A stretch of DNA of 64,000 nt from Riptortus pedestris (Eukaryota > Arthropoda > Insecta > Hemiptera > Alydidae): NCBI GenBank assembly GCA_019009955.1, contig CM032229.1, forward strand, positions 2,369,001 through 2,433,000, read 5' to 3'. A program made the position numbers and the translations under genes. Shown here one piece after another: positions 47,262 to 60,700 of the stretch (its first letter is position 1; each line of letters begins with the position of its first letter). The notes under the pieces are model-generated. The model saw only the letters and a program-made list of their open reading frames with translations. It did not search any database and was not told where the DNA came from.

Positions 47262-50200
47262 AACTATATTTACCAACGGACTAAAACATGAAATTTATAT
47301 CAATAATAAAGGTATTTTATAAAATAAAAGTCAAGGTTATTAACAAAAACCAACCCCCCCCCCCCTCCTTATTATATAGAAAATATATTTCAGCGTATAT
47401 CCCATTCAGAAAGAATCTCATCTTTGGTGCTGGTCAAAGCAGTTTACTATTTATGTACAACCTTAGTAATGAACTTCTATCATCTAGTCATTAGTGTTAA
47501 AAAGGCTTAAACTGAAGTTTGTTGTACTTGAAGTTTATTCAGACAAAATATGCCGATTCGTTTTTACGGAGAAGAAAAACTCTTATAAAGAACACAATTC
47601 ATACTAGACTTAAGCTCGTAGTGTATAACATATATATGCTCCTTTTATGCATGATTAATGTATTGTATGTAAAATGAGTTATTAAGAGCTCAAGTGTGGT
47701 TATTTTAATAGTTGGTTCGAACAAATTAGTTATTTACCCGTGGATGGGTCTCGTATTGAGGACCAAATGATGAATGCAATAAAGAAAATTAATTAAAAAA
47801 AAAAAAACTTTAATACATTTTATTTAAAACACTCGTAACATTATACCAATGGTTTCTCAAAAAGATGGCGGAAGATATTTTGTTACTTAAAAACGTGTTC
47901 TCACCTTTACGAGAATTGAAGGAAATCAGGAATTTGAGAGGAGAAAGAAAGACGAAAATAGGAAATGCAGTGAAAACAGTTAAACTAACGACTTTCTACA
48001 TACAAAATTATAGTACAAAGTAAATACCCGTTTTCCATTAATGGATACAAATAGGAATTTTTTAAAAAAAAGAAGTTGACCTTGATTACTGTGGATTAAG
48101 GCAACTCATTAATTACAAGGGCCATTCTCATCAGTATGGCTAGTATCAAAAAAGGTAGTGATTAGACCCCACCAACCATAGCATTCAAGTTGACTAGTAG
48201 ATTAATAGAGCGCGCTAGTGGTGGATGGAAGCTGTCTAGTGAGTGAGTTACATTGATAGTTCATCAAATTACTAAACTAAGGATATCAATTAACAAAGTA
48301 TGTTTACCTCCGAGTTTTTTTTTTTTGGCATTCATTAAGTGTTTAAGGATTGTTATGGGGAAAACAAATTAATAACACCATGAAAACTGTTGGAAAGAGA
48401 AGAAAATATTAAAGCCTATCTTACTTACGAACAACAGGAAAAATTAATTCATGCCAATCTTCCTTACGAAAATAGGTTACGCTTTTGATAGAAAACTAGT
48501 TTATTATGATTTACAGGGAACCTGGACCTCCTGTCCAATATTTTTCCAAGTAAAACGTATGGGTAATAAAAAGATCTGTATAATTTGCATAAAATATTTT
48601 GCCACAGTTAAAAAAGTTTTCATTAAAAATCGGAAAACCGGTTTACACGTTTTTTAATTTTTCTCCCACAACTTTTATCAAGGAGTTCGTGTGGAAAGTT
48701 TTAGATTCTGTTAAAGCAGGTTGTTTTTTTTTAGTTATTGGCATTTTCTGGCATATATTCCATTGTAATTTCAATTTTTTTATGCCATCTAAAAGTAGAC
48801 GTTTACTTAAGAAAAATATTTCTGGTAATTTTGAACAAAAAAATAATAAAATTAAGAAATCCAGATTTTTTTTTAATAAATATGAGCTCATTTATGGATT
48901 GAAATTACAAAATGAAAAAAAAAATTATGATGAACAATAATTAGATTGTTTGGGGCATAAAAAGGTATGAAAAACAAAAGATTTTGTGAAAAACGAATAA
49001 TTTTTATTGGAAAAAAACGAAATAATATATAATGAAGAATAAGAGTATACATGATTTATCTTAAAGAGAAATTGAAATTTTATAAAAGCGATGAAATAAC
49101 ATGAATGTGAAACAAGATAGCAGATCTTGAAGAAAAAAGGCCAAAATAACTGGCAGAAATGTGTACATTAACACTTATAATATTGATTTAAGCTGCTTTA
49201 CGCACACTAGAATAGGAACTATTCCCAAGGACAAGTGGAAATAATTACTATTAAAAAAGATACTTATTGAATTTCAATAATAAGTGACATTCTATGTACT
49301 AATGCCAATAACAGTACTTTTATTTCAAGTGGGTAAAATGGCCTTGAGACTTCTTTCAGATATCAAAATGACAAATGGATTGTATATTAAAGATAATCCG
49401 TGTTATTTCGGATTTCAAATGATATTTTAGGTAGATGAAGCTAACGAGGAGCCATCTGCATTAGTAGAAGATGATACGGGATTCAATAAAGTAAAGACAA
49501 AACTAAGAGGGAGAGATGAAATAGAACTCGGGGATAAAGGCAGTATGGGGAGCTTTGAAAGTATCTACAAGGCAGCACATATTGACTTTGATGACAGAGC
49601 TTTGATTTGGAGGAACATGGAATTCCTTTTAGCAATAATATATATAAGAATATCTTAGAATGATCCAGGGCCAACTCTTGTAGAGTTTCCCGACCTACAT
49701 TCACTATATTTTCATACCTTCCTCCAATTTTGAGAATTTCTCTTTACCAAATAATTTACTAGTCAATCGCGTGAAATTCTTAGGCCCTGGACCAAGAGAG
49801 CTTTCATTTTGATACCCTGAGACGACAAAAACGTTTTCTTTTGTAATTCATATGTGTGCGAGTGTGTTAATGCAATAACTTACGAAGGACCATTAACTTG
49901 GTACAGTAAATATAACATAGCATGGGAGCGGGGGGCGAAAATACATATGTATCTAACGTAATAAATTGATATACGACATTTTCTAATGATAATGAAATCT
50001 AATTATCTTTATTATTTTTTTATCTCAATCATTGGAACGGATATATTTCCGTTTTATTTTACTTTGTTTACGTCCAACATTAAGGATTTTATTGATAAAT
50101 AACAGAATAAAATAAAGGAATTACAACATGAAAACTAAATAAATTAAAGCGGATCTTACTTACGACAATAAGATGCGCTTTTCGATGTTTTTACGATTTC

Positions 50201-52248
50201 CAGCGAAACTGTACCTTTAATTTGATATATCTTAAAGTAAAACTTACGGGTAATACAATTATTTGCATAAACCATTATTTCACATAACCAAAACGTTTTC
50301 AAGAAAAATGCGATTATCAGTTCATCATTCATTTTTTAATTTTTTCCTACAAACATTTTTTCCAGGAGACCATCACCAAAGTTTACTTTTTGTAAAATAA
50401 AGTTGTTTTCTTATTTTATTAAAAATTACCAGTGCTAATTTTAACAAAAAAATGTTTTCAGGAACACGTGAATTTTTGGTTGAAGGATGTCTTTTTATGG
50501 ATTCAAATCAAAATAATATCTCAAAAAAGAGTACTTCGATGCAAATAATTCTAGATTGTTTGGACACGCAAAAAATTTGACATCAATAAATTTTGTGAAA
50601 CAAGAATAATTATTATGGGAGAAAACCCCCCAGAAATAAACAGGTTTTCCGATTTCCTTTTCAAATTTAATGTTATTTTAGCATTACGAAATGCACCCCG
50701 TCCATCCCTCGTACCTGGGGATTGACTGTCGTATTGTTCCCATTATCACAAAAGAGTTTTCTTCCATTCCTAACCATTTTCATTTCACCTTTGCTACAGG
50801 CTTTTTCATCAAAGAGTTCTCGCGTCCTTTCCGGCCAGCAATCTGCTTATATTGTACTAGACCGCTAAAGTACCGTGATTAATAAACAATGTTTTAAAAT
50901 TGAATGTGTTATATAGTTGTAGCATATGCTATATGGTTGCTAGGTGATGAAACCTAATGCAGCATATGCTATATGGTTGCTAGGTGATGAAACCTAATGC
51001 AGCATATGCTATATGGTTGCTAGGTGATGAAACCTAATGCAGCATATGCTATACGGTTGCTAGGTGATGAAACCTAATGCAGCATATGCTATATGGTTGC
51101 TAGGTGATGTAACCTAATGCAGCATATGCTATATGGTTGCTAGGTGATGAAACCTAATGCAGCATATGCTATATGGTTGCTAGGTGATGAAACCTAATGC
51201 AGCATATGCTATATGGTTGCTAGGTGATGAAACCTAATGCAGCATATGCTGTATGGTTGCTAGGTGGTGAAACCTAATGCAGCATATGCTGTATGGTTGC
51301 TAGGTGGTGAAACCTAATGCAGCATATGCTATATGGTTGCTAGGTGATGAAACCTAATGCAGCATATGCTATATGGTTGCTAGTTGATGTAACCTAATGC
51401 AGCATATGCTATATGGTTGCTAGTGATGAATCTTAATGCTATAGCATATGCTATATGGTTGCTAGGTGATGAAACCTAATGCAGCATATGCTATATGCAG
51501 CATATGCTATATGGTTGCATGCAGGTGCAGCGTGTAATGTGCTATATGGTTGCTAAATGCAAATGCAGCAATGCTATATGGTTGCTAGGTGATGTAATGC
51601 TATATGCAGCATATGCTGTATGGTTGCTAGGTGGTGAAACCTAATGCAGCATATGCTATATGGTTGCTAGGTGATGAAACCTAATGCAGCATATGCTATA
51701 TGGTTGCTAGGTGATGAAACCTAATGCAGCATATGCTATATGGTTGCTAGGTGATGAAACCTAATGCAGCATATGCTATATGGTTGCTAGGTGATGAAAC
51801 CTAATGCAGCATATGCTATATGGTTGCTAGGTGATGAAACCTACTGTTACTGTTACCTTGTCAAATTAGTTTGAGTTATGGTTGTACTCAATAAAATTTT
51901 AGTTATTAATACTACATAGTTATAGGCGAATTTCCGTTAAAATATGTGAGTTGTGGCTACTTCACAAAATTTGCCAATATGGAGTTTTAGCACATTTCCC
52001 TTAATAGAAATCAGCTATTGTTGTTGTACTCATGGCGCGTTTTTCCAAATATTTTCACAAATGCCCATCCATCCCCATACCCAGATGTATATTTGTGTGC
52101 GTATGCGTGTGCGTGTGCTTGTGCGTGTGTGTGGTTCTATGTAAAATAATAAAATCAAGTTCATATGAAAAAATGGGCCAGTGGGAGGAAATTTGGAAAA
52201 TTATAATTTGGACCAAAAAAATGTACGTACCCAATCTTATTGCTAATT

Positions 52249-52279
<31 letters not shown>

Positions 52280-55200
52280 CCACACATACATATATAGTTA
52301 TGGAACCAATATTGTTAAACAGTTGATAGTCTATCTTTTTTGTTTTACGCACTTTTTCGTAAATCAAATACTAATGGAGTTATTCCGTACTTCCTTCTTT
52401 TCAGCCCTCGGTAACCTCCCGCCCCCCGCCTTTTAATCGTCGGATTTGTACATAGAAATAGGGAATATGTGGTGAGATGAAGTCACAAACATACTGCACC
52501 ATCAGGTGGGATATCTGCCTAGTCTACGCAGCCCCTGCGTGATGGGCTTTGGTCGGTTCAGGGTGCCTCTACTATTTTAGACTTGCTTCTCTCCATCTCT
52601 GACTTATAGATAGAACACAGCTCACCAGAAACACAACCGGGTTGGTGGCCATAGAGCCTCGGCTATTCAAGGAACGGCTTCAATCCCTTAGCCAACGTCA
52701 GTAGACTGAATACAGAAGCAGAACCATTCAGCCGAAGTTACTGCAGTGTTTCCAATGTACTCGTTGTCAGGACTGATTGCGGTATTGCTTTTGCGGCGGG
52801 CAATCCGAAGCCCGATTCTATTTATGGGAACAATGGTTAGCGAAGGAGAATGTTTGCCCATTTCCCTCTGCCAACAATAGGCCTGCTTCCACCATTCCCT
52901 AATAGCAATTAGGAACGAGCAATGACAGTAGACATAGCCCCCAATACCGCCAAAATCATAATGAGTATAGAATTAGATCTGGTTAGTCTGACGTATCATA
53001 ATTTCTTCGACTTAAAATCCAATAGCTCTAAAGTCGATATTTGGTTACCAATCGATCCATTTCATTAAAATGATTGAACACGCAAGTCCAGTTCATAATT
53101 GGAACAACAACCTAAATTATAATAGCATAGTAATAGCATGAAGACATTCGTGCGGTTAGTTGTGTGGATTGCCAATTCCAAACTCATACATATGTAGCAC
53201 AGAATATATATTCACAGGAAGAATGAAATTTAAAGTTTTTGCAGAAAACATGACTCTTTTAGCTGAGAATCAGCGACTTGACCAGTGATTCGAGTTATCG
53301 ACTCGTGAGTCATTGAGCTGTGTACTAAGTACGTGAAGTTAACAGTGTGTACTGCGGTTAATTGTGGAAAATAGATAACCTAGTACGTAGACCACAGTGT
53401 TTTGTGAGTCGTGAAATAAATACTGTACTGATAAAAACGTTAAAGTTTGTGTATTTAATATTGCAATCAAAAGAAACCTAATAACAGCGTTTATTATTTT
53501 TATGATAATCGTAACAACTTACTTTTGTGATAAATGTAAAAGAATTTCTACGATAATGTTATACTCTAGGGATGGTTTGTATGCTGATAAAGGAAATGAG
53601 TACCAAATGCTGATAAAGCAATGGAAGAGTTAATACATTGACGAGTTCGTGAATGGAAGTGAAATGGTACCATCCTTCAGGGGCAGGTGCTTGCATTAAT
53701 GCTTTAGGTTAAAACACTTTGGTTACCTTCTTATAGGTCATTATGGTGATCACGTTAGCCAGAGTGCCGCATAAATAACTAAATAAATGAATGATGTTCT
53801 AAAATACGTTTGTGATAATGATTTCCCTAGAGTTGTTACCTGTACATCCTTGAAGACTTCAGGATTTAGGTGCTGTAGGTTGTTGTTGCTTAGGTCTAGA
53901 ACCCGTAGGTTGCCCAGCTTGAGGAATAGCCTAGGTGCTAGTACCTGTAGATTGTTACTCCTCAGGGAGAGAAGGCGCAGCTCGCTCAGGTGGTGGAAGG
54001 TACCTGAACTCATCGACTCCACTTCGTTCATGTCCAGGATCAGCACCTCCAGGTTCATCAGCCCCCGGAAATTGTTCTCCTGAACCTGTGGATCGACGTA
54101 AGTATAGGCTAAAATAATATTTATGGGGGAGTTTGCGAACTAGCTAAAGTTCATTTTAAATACACAATTGCAGTGTTCTCTATTTGATGCTGAATTATTA
54201 CAGACATGATTACAATTTGCACAGGTTAATACAAGTGAGTGACATTATGAACTGTAAAAAACGTTTAGAATTCTGAAACATAAATATACCTATTTGCCTC
54301 GACTATAGCTATGTAAATCGGTCTGTAACGTGAAAGATCCTGTTAAAGGGATTGTTTACATATCTCTGTAATATGCTGGATGGGAGAGGAACCAATTGAT
54401 GAGGGTCAATAAAAAGGCCTTGTCCTCTACTACTGTTTTAATTTATGCAAAGTGCACTTTGGGAGTCAGTGCCCCATCGATATTTTAGCAGTGTAGCCTG
54501 GACAACAACCACTGGGTGACTGATTGTTTACATGTTTAGAGATTGAGTCAGTAGTTAAATCGGCAACTATAAAAAGCTTTGGTCCAGGCTACACCTCTCT
54601 AATCTGCTATCTCCTACATTTCCTCTCTATCGTTAATAATATTAACATTACTTTCTACGGCGAAAGCATTCATGGTGAATTTCATACTTATTTATTATTT
54701 CATGGGTTGGGCATCCTATGAATGCTATTCTTAATGGTTTTAGGTTCTGTCAGAAGGCACTTTCCGGCACGGGGCCGGCCCTCGCCAGTGGCAGCAGTAA
54801 GCCCCCGATGTGTAGCTGCTGGGTAGGGGAACCGTAGGAACAATAGGTCCTTAGTCGGCTTTGCTGTTCCGGGCAGGGGATCACTCCTGCCTTAATGGGG
54901 TAAGTTCTAGCGGCTTACTCAATGTGAACTACGGGCTGGGTGGTGTCCGGAGTGGAGGCTTGCCTTCACTGCCCGTCATAGACGTAGTGGTCGTGTGTTC
55001 AAAGCCCGAGGACATACAGGCCAGGAAACTGGTACATGTGCTCACTCGTGTGGGAGCTGGTTAGTAGGAGACTGTCCCTTCCATAGGATCGCTAAACCAT
55101 CGTAGCGAATCCTCAGTCACCATGAAGCGTTGGATAGGTGTTGGCTTGATTAAGGCCTCACGGCTAGGTGCCTCCTACATTGCTGCCACACTTCGAATGG

Positions 55201-57733
55201 GTACACGATGTCAGAAGGCACTGATGATGGAGTTTAGTCTCTGAAAGTGCTCTATGCATATTATAATACTTATAGAGGACAATGTTTAAAATTATTCCTG
55301 GTTGGTAGTTTCGTCTACCATCCAGCATCTCGGAAATAAAATGACAAAGTCCTAATTGACAGTGATAATATCTGAGAAAAGTTTTAAATCAGATATGGTC
55401 AACCTCTGACATGTTGCGGGCAAACATTAGTGTGCAAATACGTTCGCAGGCCACTTTTAAAAGTATTGCATTCTAAACTTGTATTCATAATTTTTAACGA
55501 TAGATATCAGACATGAAATTATAACGACAATGTAATTATAATACAATTTATTGAAATAACAAAATTAAATTAAAAATAATAGGTACAACACTATAATTTA
55601 ATCGTAAAATTTGGAATTATTACGAACAACGAAAGTTAAATAGCGACACCGAAATCAATAAGCTTGAATTTGGGAAACTAATCCATCAATGTTTGGATTA
55701 ATTCCACTGATACAAAGACGAAAAGAATTTTCCAAAATATGGCCAGTCAGTCTTGTACGATGTTTTTATTTATTACTATTACCTTCATCAATGAAAAGAA
55801 CTGTTCACAATGAAAAGTACTGCCAAACGCATAAATCTCTCCTCATCTTCCTCATTTGGAGTAATCAGTGTAATATTTTTGTTTAATTGGGTTTTTCATA
55901 ATGTCTTGCGGGCCGGATCAAACCTTACTGCCAGATCCGGCCCGCGCGTCGGTTGCCCACATAAGTTCTAAATCATTATTTATTTTTTAACTCATAATCA
56001 TGGAGACTTTGTTTCCCCTCATCCTGTGACATGCATTATCCTGCCTAGAACTTCATTATTTCTAGAAGTGGATATCATTTTGCCCCTTAACACGTTGTGA
56101 GCGGGACCCCAAATTCAAATTTAATGCTAATGGCGCAAAAAAAAAAAAATGTATTTGTTTTCTTCATATTTTATTTCATTGAGAGATTTTATTTATCGGA
56201 AAAATAGAAAAAAATAAAAATCTGGCTATTGTTTTCCGAGAAAAAAATTTAAAATACTTACGTGAAATCTAAGAAATTCAAAACATGAACGTTTTTGTAT
56301 TGAAAAAATTGTAAGCTCAAGGCGCAACTCTGTAATGAATTCCATGAAGAAACGATGTAGAAGCATAAGTGGTGGGGGCTAGTAAAAGGGCTCTAAGATG
56401 AGTAAAAGTGCGTAGGAAGGTTGCCCGCCGGCGGGCAATGCGCCTGGGGGAAAGTACTATTTGCCCGCGGGCGGGCACCTTAGCACTCCATGTGTTAATG
56501 CCCATCGGCCAACTACCTGTGATATGTTGTTATCGGTTAGGTTGAGGACTTTGAGTGTAGGTACTCCCCAGAATGTGTGTTTGCCAATGGCGGGCAGGTT
56601 GCAACTGGTGATATGCACTTCCTCCAGCTGGTAGAAGCTCTGCAGGACTGGGCCTAATATCAAAGAGTTCTCCCGTCCTTCCCGGCCACTCATCTTCACA
56701 ACCTGCAAGCAGTCAATATACAGACATTATATTTATAAGCTACTTTCTAAGTATATTTTTAATTAATGATTTACTGAACTGAATGTAATATGTAAAAATG
56801 TATATTATTGAGCTTAAATTGTTCTTGATTAGTATTTTAGTCTGAAGATGGCACTGATGGGGTGAAACCGGTCGTCAAATATAAACATTTAATACAGGAA
56901 CCCTACATCTTTCTTTCCATGAGTAACATTGTTCAAGATGCCATGATTGTTGGATGGTCTGATGCAGAAGGCAAAGGGAAAACACATCATGTCTTAGTGG
57001 TTCTTTGAATACCCTTGTTCGCTCACATGGAAATCATGCTTCCCTATTCTCGGGAACAATTACTAGGTCGAACAGTTGATGGAAAACGGAGAACATAACG
57101 ATTAGAGTGTTTCATGTAACTTTATTTAGTGACGGAATTCATTAAATAAAATCATCAGTCGCACCCTGGCTAGAGGGTGGTAACCTGTAGATAACCTGTC
57201 TCTATTAGACTTAGTTAAAAAAGTGGACGTTAATAAATAATTTAAAATTTGTAACTGTAAAAAAAAACAAAAAAAAAAAACTAATGCAGTAATAAAATTT
57301 GAAGCATGAATTTACAGAGGAATGTCTTGAAATATCCAGATTTCACAATTATTCAAATTCCTGGTTCAGGAGCTAGAGGCTACTCTCATTTCCTGGATTC
57401 CTTTTACAAGAGATGAAACTTCTAAATTATTGTGAAGGACAAATCCACCGTAATCAAGAGTGCTTTTATTATCGTGCTTTATGCTTAGCAGGATGATGTA
57501 TACAAAAGCACCCCATTTGTCATTGTATTCTCTAAATAAGAACAAAGACACTCATTACTATGTTTTGAATGAATACACGTATTTTAAAGTTTGTAATTCG
57601 ATATGTGAAGTTAAAAGAGTTTTAGCATTAAGTAATCATCAACAGCATAGTTGAGTATCTTATTAGGGGGTTTCCATAAAGATAAATCAACTATTCAGGT
57701 TGTACTATTGAGGAAGCTGATCATGAAAATCGG

Positions 57734-57765
<32 letters not shown>

Positions 57766-60700
57766 AAGAAGCACATAACTGTTGTGAAATATCTTTTACA
57801 GGAAGTTATTCCGCTCATATATTTTAGTTACCTACATTTGTATTTCGGAGAATATCATTGAAAGGATGGTATCGTTGCATTGTATTCTGCTGACATATTT
57901 TCATTACCTACCTTTGTATCTTGTGGAATATCTTTGACAAGAAGTTATCGTTACATGGTGATTTTCATATTTTTCGGTTCCCTTCCTAAGTATCTTGTGG
58001 AATACCATTGAAAGGAAGTTATCGTTGTATAGTATTCTACTGGCGTATTTTCATTACCTACCTTTGTATCTTGTGGAATATCATTGAAAAGAAGTTATCG
58101 TTGCATGGTATTGTACTGATATACTTTCGTTACGTACCTTTGTATCTTGTAGAATATCTTTGACAGTAAGTTATAGTTGCATGGTATTCTACTGATATAC
58201 TTTCGTTACGTACCTTTGTATCTTGTAGAATATCTTTGACAGTAAGTTATAGTTGCATGGTATTCTACTGAAATACTTTCGTTACGTACCTTTGTATGTT
58301 GTAGAATATCATTGAAAGGAAGTTATCGTTGCATGGTATTCTACTGATATACATTCGTTACCTACCTTTGTATCTTGTGGAATATCTTTGACAGTAAGTT
58401 ATCGTTGCATGGTATTCTACTGATATACTTCCGTTACGTACCTTTGTATCTTGTGGAATATCTTTGACAGTAAGTTATCGTTGCATGGTATTCTACTGAT
58501 ATACTTTCGTTACGTACCTTTGTATCTTGAAGAATATATTTGACAAGAAGTTATCGTTGCATGATATTCTACTGATATACTTCCGTTACGTACCTTTGTA
58601 TCTTGAAGAATATATTTGACAAGAAGTTATCGTTGCATGATATTCTACTGATATACTTCCGTTACGTACCTTTGTATCTTCTGGAATATCTTTGACAGTA
58701 AGTTATCGTTGCATGGTATTCTACTGATATACTTTCGTTACGTACCTTTGTATCTTGAAGAATATATTTGACAAGAAGTTATCGTTGCATGATATTCTAC
58801 TGATATACTTCCGTTACGTACCTTTGTATCTTGAAGAATATATTTGACAAGAAGTTATCGTTGCATGATATTCTACTGATATACTTCCGTTACGTACCTT
58901 TGTATCTTGTAGAATATCTTTGACAAGAAGTTATCGTTGCATGGTATTCTACTGATATACTTCCGTTATGTACCTTTGTATCTTGTAGAATATCTTTTAC
59001 AAGAAGTTATCGTTGCATGGTATTCTACTGATATACTTCCGTTACGTACCTTTGTATCTTGTAGAATATCATTGAAAGGAAGTTATCGTTGCATGGTATT
59101 CTACTGATATATTTTCGATACCTACTTTTGTATCTTGTAGAATATCATTGAAAGGAAGTTATCGTTGCATGGTATTCTACTGATATACTTTCGTTACGTA
59201 CCTTTGTATCTTGTAGAATATCATTGAAAGGAAGTTATCGTTGCATGGTATTCTACTGATATACTTCCGTTACGTACCTTTGTATCTTGTAGAATATCTT
59301 TGACAAGAAGTTATCGTTGCATGGTATTCTACTGATATACTTCCGTTACGTACCTTTGTATCTTGTAGAATATCTTTTACAAGAAGTTATCGTTGCATGG
59401 TATTCTACTGATATACTTCCGTTACGTACCTTTGTATCTTGTAGAATATCATTGAAAGGAAGTTATCTTTGCATGGTATTCTACTGATATACTTCCGTTA
59501 CGTACCTTTGTATCTTGAAGAATATATTTGACAAGAAGTTATCGTTGCATGATATTCTACTGATATACTTCCGTTACGTACTTTTGTATCTTGAAGAATA
59601 TATTTGACAAGAAGTTATCGTTGCACGGAGATTTTGATTTCTTTTGGTTACGTACCTTTGTATTTTGTGGAATATCATTGAAAGGAAGTTATCGTTGCAT
59701 GGTATTCTACTGATATACATTCGTTACCTACCTTTGTATCTTGTGGAATATCTTTGACAGTAAGTTATCGTTGCATGGTATTCTACTGATATACTTTCGT
59801 TACGTACCTTTGTATCTTATAGAATATCATTGACAGTAAGTTATAGTTGCATGGTATTCTACTGATATACTTTCGTTACGTACCTTTGTATCTTGTAGAA
59901 TATCATTGACAGGAAATTATCGTTGCATGGTATTCTACTGATATACTTTCGTTAAGTACCTTTGTATCTTGTGGAATATATTTGACAGTAAGTTATCGTT
60001 GCATGGTATTCTACTGATATATTTTCGTTACGTACCTTTGTATCTTGTAGAATATTATTGAAAGGAAGTTATCGTTGCATGGTATTCTACTGATATATTT
60101 TCGTTACGTACCTTTGTATCTTGTAGAATATTATTGAAAGGAAGTTATCATTGCATGGTATTCTATTGATATACTTTCGTTACGTACCTTTGTATCGTGT
60201 AGAATATCATTGAAAGGAAGTTATCGTTGCATGGTATTCTACTGATATACTTTCGTTACGTACCTTTGTATCTTGTAGAATATCATTGAAAGGAAGTTAT
60301 CGTTGCATGGTATTCTACTGATATACTTTCGTTACGTACCTTTGTATCTTGTAGAATATCATTGAAAGGAAGTTATCGTTGCATGGTATTCTACTGATAT
60401 ATTTTCGATACCTACTTTTGTATCTTGTAGAATATCATTGAAAGGAAGTTATCGTTGCATGGTATTCTACTGATATACTTTCGTTACGTACCTTTGTATC
60501 TTGTAGAATATCATTGAAAGGAAGTTATCGTTGCATGGTATTCTACTGATATACTTTCGTTACGTACCTTTGTATCTTGTAGAATATCTTTGACAAGAAG
60601 TTATCGTTGCATGGTATTCTACTGATATACTTCCGTTACGTACCTTTGTATCTTGTAGAATATCTTTTACAAGAAGTTATCGTTGCATGGTATTCTACTG

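Noticed and set aside
48599..48940. 113-codon plus-strand frame rich in F, K and N
   Set aside because: AT-driven composition, not conserved in the duplicated block at 50090-50650, and no domain.
53787..54083. 98-codon plus-strand frame with many arginines and leucines
   Set aside because: It is antisense to an LRR exon whose 24-residue repeats are unambiguous on the minus strand.
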